Shown here: piece after piece, positions 7,103-9,796 of the stretch
How the letters are laid out: each line of letters opens with the position of its first letter
How positions within the stretch are numbered: the first letter of the stretch is position 1
NCBI GenBank assembly: GCA_017632155.1
Contig: JAGBRZ010000132.1
Coordinates: 1 to 9,796, forward strand
Reading direction: 5' to 3'
DNA from: Clostridia bacterium
Lineage (GTDB): Bacteria > Bacillota_A > Clostridia > Oscillospirales > CAG-272
DNA length: 9,796 nucleotides
The notes under the pieces: generated by a model
What the model was told of the DNA's origin: nothing
The model's database searches: none
The model's input: only the letters and a program-made list of their open reading frames with translations
Program-made: the position numbers and the translations under genes

Positions 7103-7982
7103 TACAGGCGTCCTCTCTTTTACAAATGTCATACGAAAGCCCAAACTCCCCGCTCCTTCGGATGCCGATATAAGCAGAAAAGCACCCCGATTTATGAAGC
7201 ACCCCCATACCGCTTCTGCCAAGAAGCTCACGGACGCTCGAAGCGTGCGCGGTGGCTATAAGCGGCACACCACATCCCTGCGCCTCACATATTGCATCCG
7301 CCTCCGCACGGCTTCCGATCTCGTCGCAGATTATGACCTGAGGTGAAAGCGTGCGCGCGGCTATCGAAATTCCTATATGCTTGGGATACCCCGAAAGCAT
7401 ATCAATACAAAGATTCGCATCTCCGAGCGAGTACCCAAGTTCCCCGCGGGTATCTATCACACTCACCCTAACCGCCCGCTCACCCGAGGCAAGGATTCCC
7501 GCAAGCGAGCGCAAAAGAGTGGTCTTGCCCACTCCGGGCGGCGAATAGATCAAAACACCGCTCGTAAATTCATTCTTTCTGATAAGTTCCGCAATCTCGC
7601 TCCCCAGCGGAGGTGAAGGATGTGGAATGCGAATAACGAGTGTATCAATATCATAAACTCCGCAAATCTTTCCGCCCGACAAAGCGGCTCGTCCGCAGAC
7701 ACCAACGCGCACACCGCCGCGCAGACCGATGTATCCCTCTGCAATCGTATCTCGGAAGGCATAGACCGAGCCCTCGCAAAGGCGCGTAAGCATACGATCG
7801 ATCTCCTGTCTTGTCAGAACGGCAGACGTTGGAATATTTCTGCCCGCAGAAGTCAGCGTTGTGCGGCGACCGCAATGCAGCCTTATCTCCTCCACTCTTT
7901 TTTGCTTCGACGCGGCATTCTCTATATCCTTCCTCACGCGCTCGGGCAAAGCAAACCTTACAATTTCGGGTATATCACTCAT
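7089..7982 (-). CDS. spoIIIAA: Stage III sporulation protein AA, secretion-type ATPase
   Basis: This 297-aa ATPase (B. subtilis about 307) is the first gene of the operon. It shows the N-terminal domain motif AEGYIGLRGGVRVGVCGRA (81-99), Walker A PPGVGKTT (148-155), an acidic DTRGE box (177-181), Walker B VIICDEIG (216-223) and a TAHA histidine box (244-247). The family resembles the VirB11/GspE/PilT ATPases, and ATP hydrolysis by SpoIIIAA is needed for forespore SigG activity in B. subtilis. It acts in the mother-cell cytoplasm at the engulfing membrane. The start at ATG 7982-7980 has a strong GGGAGGG ribosome site about 8 nt upstream. The N-terminal basic-helix region (IPEIVRFALPERVRKDI) matches family starts. 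A short in-frame ORF ends directly before this ATG (TAGATG). Confidence 0.97.
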   Translation of the reverse strand: MSDIPEIVRFALPERVRKDIENAASKQKRVEEIRLHCGRRTTLTSAGRNIPTSAVLTRQEIDRMLTRLCEGSVYAFRDTIAEGYIGLRGGVRVGVCGRAALSGGKICGVYDIDTLVIRIPHPSPPLGSEIAELIRKNEFTSGVLIYSPPGVGKTTLLRSLAGILASGERAVRVSVIDTRGELGYSLGDANLCIDMLSGYPKHIGISIAARTLSPQVIICDEIGSRAEADAICEAQGCGVPLIATAHASSVRELLGRSGMGVLHKSGCFSAYIGIRRSGEFGLSYDICKREDACNAFL

Positions 7983-8014
7983 CTATCCACCCTCCCTTGC
8001 TTGTCTGTTATTAA

Positions 8015-8041
8015 AATTTATTCGGTAGGTCAAAAAAATAT
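8015..8041 (-). promoter_or_regulatory. Possible SigE-type promoter of the spoIIIA operon
   Basis: Reading the minus strand, ATATT (8041-8037) and AATAAATT (8022-8015) are separated by 14 bp. The first matches the SigE -35 core; the second matches 5 of 8 positions of the CATACAAT-like -10. The predicted start would be near 8007, about 25 nt before the spoIIIAA ATG. SigE drives spoIIIA in B. subtilis, so a SigE site is expected here. The -10 match is weak and the region is AT-rich, so this is a suggestion only. Confidence 0.3.
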
Positions 8042-8145
8042 TACGAAATTTCATTTTTAACCAAACCTTTTCACCTTTTGCGACACTTATATAGTGAAGG
8101 TCGAAAATACAACTTCGGCGTTATATGAGCTCAACTGCGCGGTTA

Positions 8146-8173
8146 TTGACTTTCGCTCGAAAAGAGGTATAAT
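8146..8173 (+). promoter_or_regulatory. SigA-type promoter upstream of the unknown membrane protein gene
   Basis: TTGACT (8146-8151) and TATAAT (8168-8173) are separated by 16 bp. Transcription would start near 8180, giving a leader of about 97 nt before the ATG at 8277. The leader contains the self-complementary ATCGATCGAT (8182-8191) but no clear terminator or riboswitch. The 8277 gene is the nearest gene in this direction. Confidence 0.65.
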
Positions 8174-8243
8174 TAATACAGATCGATCGATTATCCCCAA
8201 AAACACACGTTTTATCCCAATTTTCAATATCATTAAAACTTTA

Positions 8244-8252
8244 TGCTATAAT
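8244..8252 (+). promoter_or_regulatory. Second, extended -10 promoter candidate close to the 8277 gene
   Basis: TGCTATAAT (8244-8252) is an extended -10 element (TGn plus a perfect TATAAT) with no good -35 at the usual distance. It would start RNA near 8259, leaving only about 18 nt before the ATG, just enough for the AAGGAGA ribosome site at 8264-8270. Together with the upstream site it would give tandem promoters. Confidence 0.45.
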
Positions 8253-8276
8253 TAAGAAAAAGCAAGGAGAAACAAT

Positions 8277-8921
8277 ATGGAAAAACTCAAAACCAACACC
8301 GCTACGAGATATTTCACACAGAAGAACCGCGACAAGCTTGAGAGTGTGCTTTTCGCGGGCGGAGTTGTCGGAATAATCGTTTGCATAGTCGGATGGCTGA
8401 CATATTATTGGTGGTATGCAGGAATAGGACTTTACATCGGCGGAAGCTGTATTCTCGCATACATAATTCTGACCAACAAAAAGGTCAAGGACGATGTATA
8501 TGACGCCCACATCCGCGAATTCATCGAAAAAAGCTCCCTAACACCGAAATCAAGCACTTCCCTGAAGCTCTTTGATTGGGAGCGAGGCTACGTTAAGCTC
8601 GGCAAGGATCGCAAGCTCCGTTCGAGCGTTTACTGCATTTCCGAATTTGATTTCGGACGCGAGAGCTTCACACTCAAGCTGACCGAGGTCGACCTTTGTG
8701 CGACCTCGGACGGCGCACCGCAGGTGAAGGAAAGAAGCTATTCCCTTCCCATTGGCACGCCCACCTCGCTCGAGGAGGTCATAATCGAAGCTCCCGAGGG
8801 TAAAAAGGCAGTTCAGTATCTCGTCATCAGTCCCGAGGATGGCGCACGCATCCGTATCCCCGCAGATACGGCAAGCTGTGACACCGACGAGATAATTGAG
8901 AAGATCAAGCGCAAAAAATGA
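8277..8921 (+). CDS. Unrecognised protein with two membrane segments
   Basis: I do not recognise this 214-aa protein. It starts with a polar, basic N-terminus (1-22), followed by two closely spaced membrane helices (about 24-43 and 47-66) joined by a tight Trp/Tyr-rich turn (YYWWYAG, 43-49). The remaining 145 residues or so look soluble and beta-rich (for example [20 protein letters not shown], then [12 protein letters not shown]) and end in a charged helix ([12 protein letters not shown]). The basic loop just after the second helix (NKKVKKD-like, NKKVKDD at 67-73) suggests that both ends face the cytoplasm. A two-helix hairpin plus a beta-rich domain is reminiscent of bacterial PH-like membrane proteins, but this is only a shape resemblance. 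ATG 8277 has AAGGAGA with a 7-nt spacing. The gene stands alone, with promoters in front and a strong terminator directly behind. It is divergent from spoIIIAA. Confidence 0.85.
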   Translation: MEKLKTNTATRYFTQKNRDKLESVLFAGGVVGIIVCIVGWLTYYWWYAGIGLYIGGSCILAYIILTNKKVKDDVYDAHIREFIEKSSLTPKSSTSLKLFDWERGYVKLGKDRKLRSSVYCISEFDFGRESFTLKLTEVDLCATSDGAPQVKERSYSLPIGTPTSLEEVIIEAPEGKKAVQYLVISPEDGARIRIPADTASCDTDEIIEKIKRKK

Positions 8922-8922
8922 C

Positions 8923-8971
8923 AAAAATATGATAAAAACGCACCGAAACGGTGCGTTTTTATCATATTTTT
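8923..8971 (+). terminator. Intrinsic terminator after the unknown membrane protein gene
   Basis: A perfect 23-bp inverted repeat (8923-8945 with 8949-8971) around a 3-base AAA loop begins one base after the stop codon. The top is GC-rich (CGCACCG with CGGTGCG); the lower stem is AT-rich and supplies the run TTTTT after the core, with more T-rich sequence beyond. It separates this gene from the alaS promoter, which starts 12 bp later. Confidence 0.92.
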
Positions 8972-8982
8972 ATACCTTTTTA

Positions 8983-9011
8983 TTGACTTTTACTTCTTAT
9001 TATGATATAAT
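8983..9011 (+). promoter_or_regulatory. Strong SigA promoter of alaS
   Basis: TTGACT (8983-8988) and TATAAT (9006-9011) are separated by exactly 17 bp. RNA would start near 9018, leaving a leader of about 40 nt. That is far too short for a T-box, which many Firmicutes alaS genes carry. The ribosome site AAAGGA (9041-9046) lies 11 nt before the ATG. Confidence 0.85.
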
Positions 9012-9057
9012 AAAATATCTATGTAGTAATTTATTTTTCGAAAGGATATATACAGTC

Positions 9058-9796
9058 ATGCAATGGACATCCCTTAACGACATTCGTGAGAAGTATCTTG
9101 CTTTCTTTGAGTCCAAAGGTCACCTCCGTCTGCCGTCCTATCCCCTCATTCCTCATAACGACAAATCTCTCCTTCTTATCAACTCGGGTATGGCACCTAT
9201 GAAGAAGTTCTTCACCGGTGAGGAAGAGCCTCCCCGCAACCGTGTAACTACCTGCCAGAAGTGCATTCGTACCCCCGACCTTGAGCGCGTTGGTCACACC
9301 GCGCGTCACGGCACATTCTTTGAAATGCTCGGTAACTTCTCCTTCGGCGACTACTTCAAGGAGCAGGCTATCGAGTGGGCTTGGGAGTTCCTTACCGTAA
9401 CTCTCGAGATCCCCGCAGAGCTTCTCTGGCCTTCGATCTACGAGCAGGATGACGAAGCCTTCCACATTTGGCACGACAAGATCGGCGTTCCCGCAGAGCG
9501 CATTGTTCGTCTTGGCAAGGCTGATAACTTCTGGGAGCACGGCTCGGGTCCCTGCGGTCCTTGCTCCGAGATCTACTTCGACCGCGGAATCAAGTACGGC
9601 TGCGGCTCTCCCGACTGCAAGCCGGGTTGTGACTGCGACAGATTTATGGAGATCTGGAACAACGTATTCTCACAGTTCAACAACGACGGAAACGGCAACT
9701 ATACAGAGCTTGCACAGAAGAATATCGACACATGAATGGGTCTTGAGCGTCTCGCTTGCGTTATGTAGGGCGTTGACAATATGTTCGAGGTCGATA
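9058..9796 (+). CDS. alaS: Alanyl-tRNA synthetase, 5' part, reading frame interrupted by two stop codons and cut by window edge
   Basis: AlaRS charges tRNA(Ala) with alanine in the cytoplasm; the full family protein is about 875 aa. The visible catalytic domain is well conserved: the N-terminal [29 protein letters not shown] (43-54), motif 2 region [14 protein letters not shown]...[21 protein letters not shown] (66-101), [19 protein letters not shown] (159-177), the Cys cluster [20 protein letters not shown] (182-201) and ELAQKNIDT (217-225). Here the frame meets TGA (9733-9735) exactly where the family has Gly of the motif 3 sequence TGMGLER. It continues in the same frame as [10 protein letters not shown], meets TAG (9766-9768) where Gln is usual, and goes on as GVDNMFEVD. 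Translation that stops at the TGA would give 225 aa without motif 3, editing and C-terminal domains. Sequencing or assembly error near a contig end, a pseudogene copy, or stop readthrough are all possible. Codon bias is that of a highly expressed gene, like ackA. Confidence 0.88.

Noticed and set aside
7983..8054. A 23-codon minus-strand mini-ORF ending (TAG) directly before the spoIIIAA ATG
   Set aside because: It has no good ribosome site and would lie mostly upstream of the likely transcript start. In AT-rich DNA such a short ORF is expected by chance.
8078..8108. Spo0A-box-like 7-mers (TGTCGCA on minus, GGTCGAA on plus)
   Set aside because: Each has one mismatch to TGTCGAA. Such matches are very common by chance, and the spacing gives no support.
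8182..8191. ATCGATCGAT palindrome in the leader of the 8277 gene
   Set aside because: It is only 10 bp of a simple GATC-type repeat, with no flanking symmetry or second copy to suggest an operator.
9733..9768. A genome-wide alternative genetic code (TGA = Gly, TAG = Gln)
   Set aside because: TGA and TAG end most other genes here at family-typical C-termini and in start/stop overlaps, and no other gene in the window contains an in-frame stop. The local anomaly is kept as a finding.

Overview
The window looks like chromosomal DNA of an endospore-forming Clostridia-type Bacillota (Firmicutes). It carries a complete eight-gene spoIIIA sporulation operon, has strong purine-rich ribosome binding sites and SigA-type promoters of the TTGACT/TTGAAA plus TATAAT kind, and its AT-rich intergenic gaps contrast with GC-rich genes. 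No phage, transposon, CRISPR or RNA gene is visible. There is no gene-free stretch over 300 bases. The longest gap (7983-8276) is a divergent promoter region.

Layout: (1) 1-827, minus strand, is the 5' part of tmcAL (ylbM), the acetate-using tRNA(Met) cytidine acetate ligase, cut by the window edge. (2) 948-2177, plus strand, is acetate kinase ackA, with its own SigA promoter. It ends in an 18-bp perfect hairpin that also serves the converging operon. (3) 7982-2246, minus strand, is one tightly packed operon: spoIIIAA-AB-AC-AD-AE-AF-AG-AH, then a tandem-repeat P-loop ATPase resembling the PRK06851 family, whose start overlaps the spoIIIAH stop. Junctions are mostly 1-14 nt overlaps or gaps of a few bases; the only larger gap is between AG and AH. 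(4) 8277-8921, plus strand, is an unrecognised protein with two membrane segments, preceded by two candidate promoters and ended by a 23-bp perfect hairpin. (5) 9058 to the window end, plus strand, is alaS (alanyl-tRNA synthetase), with a strong SigA promoter and a short leader. Its conserved reading frame is interrupted by TGA and TAG codons close to the window edge.

How the genes work together: the SpoIIIAA-AH proteins build the mother-cell side of the channel ('feeding tube') between mother cell and forespore, with AA as ATPase, AB-AF as membrane parts and AG/AH as ring-forming proteins. The extra ATPase is probably made together with them. tmcAL and ackA are divergent and both use acetate. 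alaS and the small membrane protein have their own promoters and terminators and look unrelated to the operon.

The observations most worth checking are the double nonsense interruption of alaS and the PRK06851-like ATPase coupled to spoIIIAH, whose second nucleotide-binding half has lost its P-loop. The rest is a normal clostridial neighbourhood.
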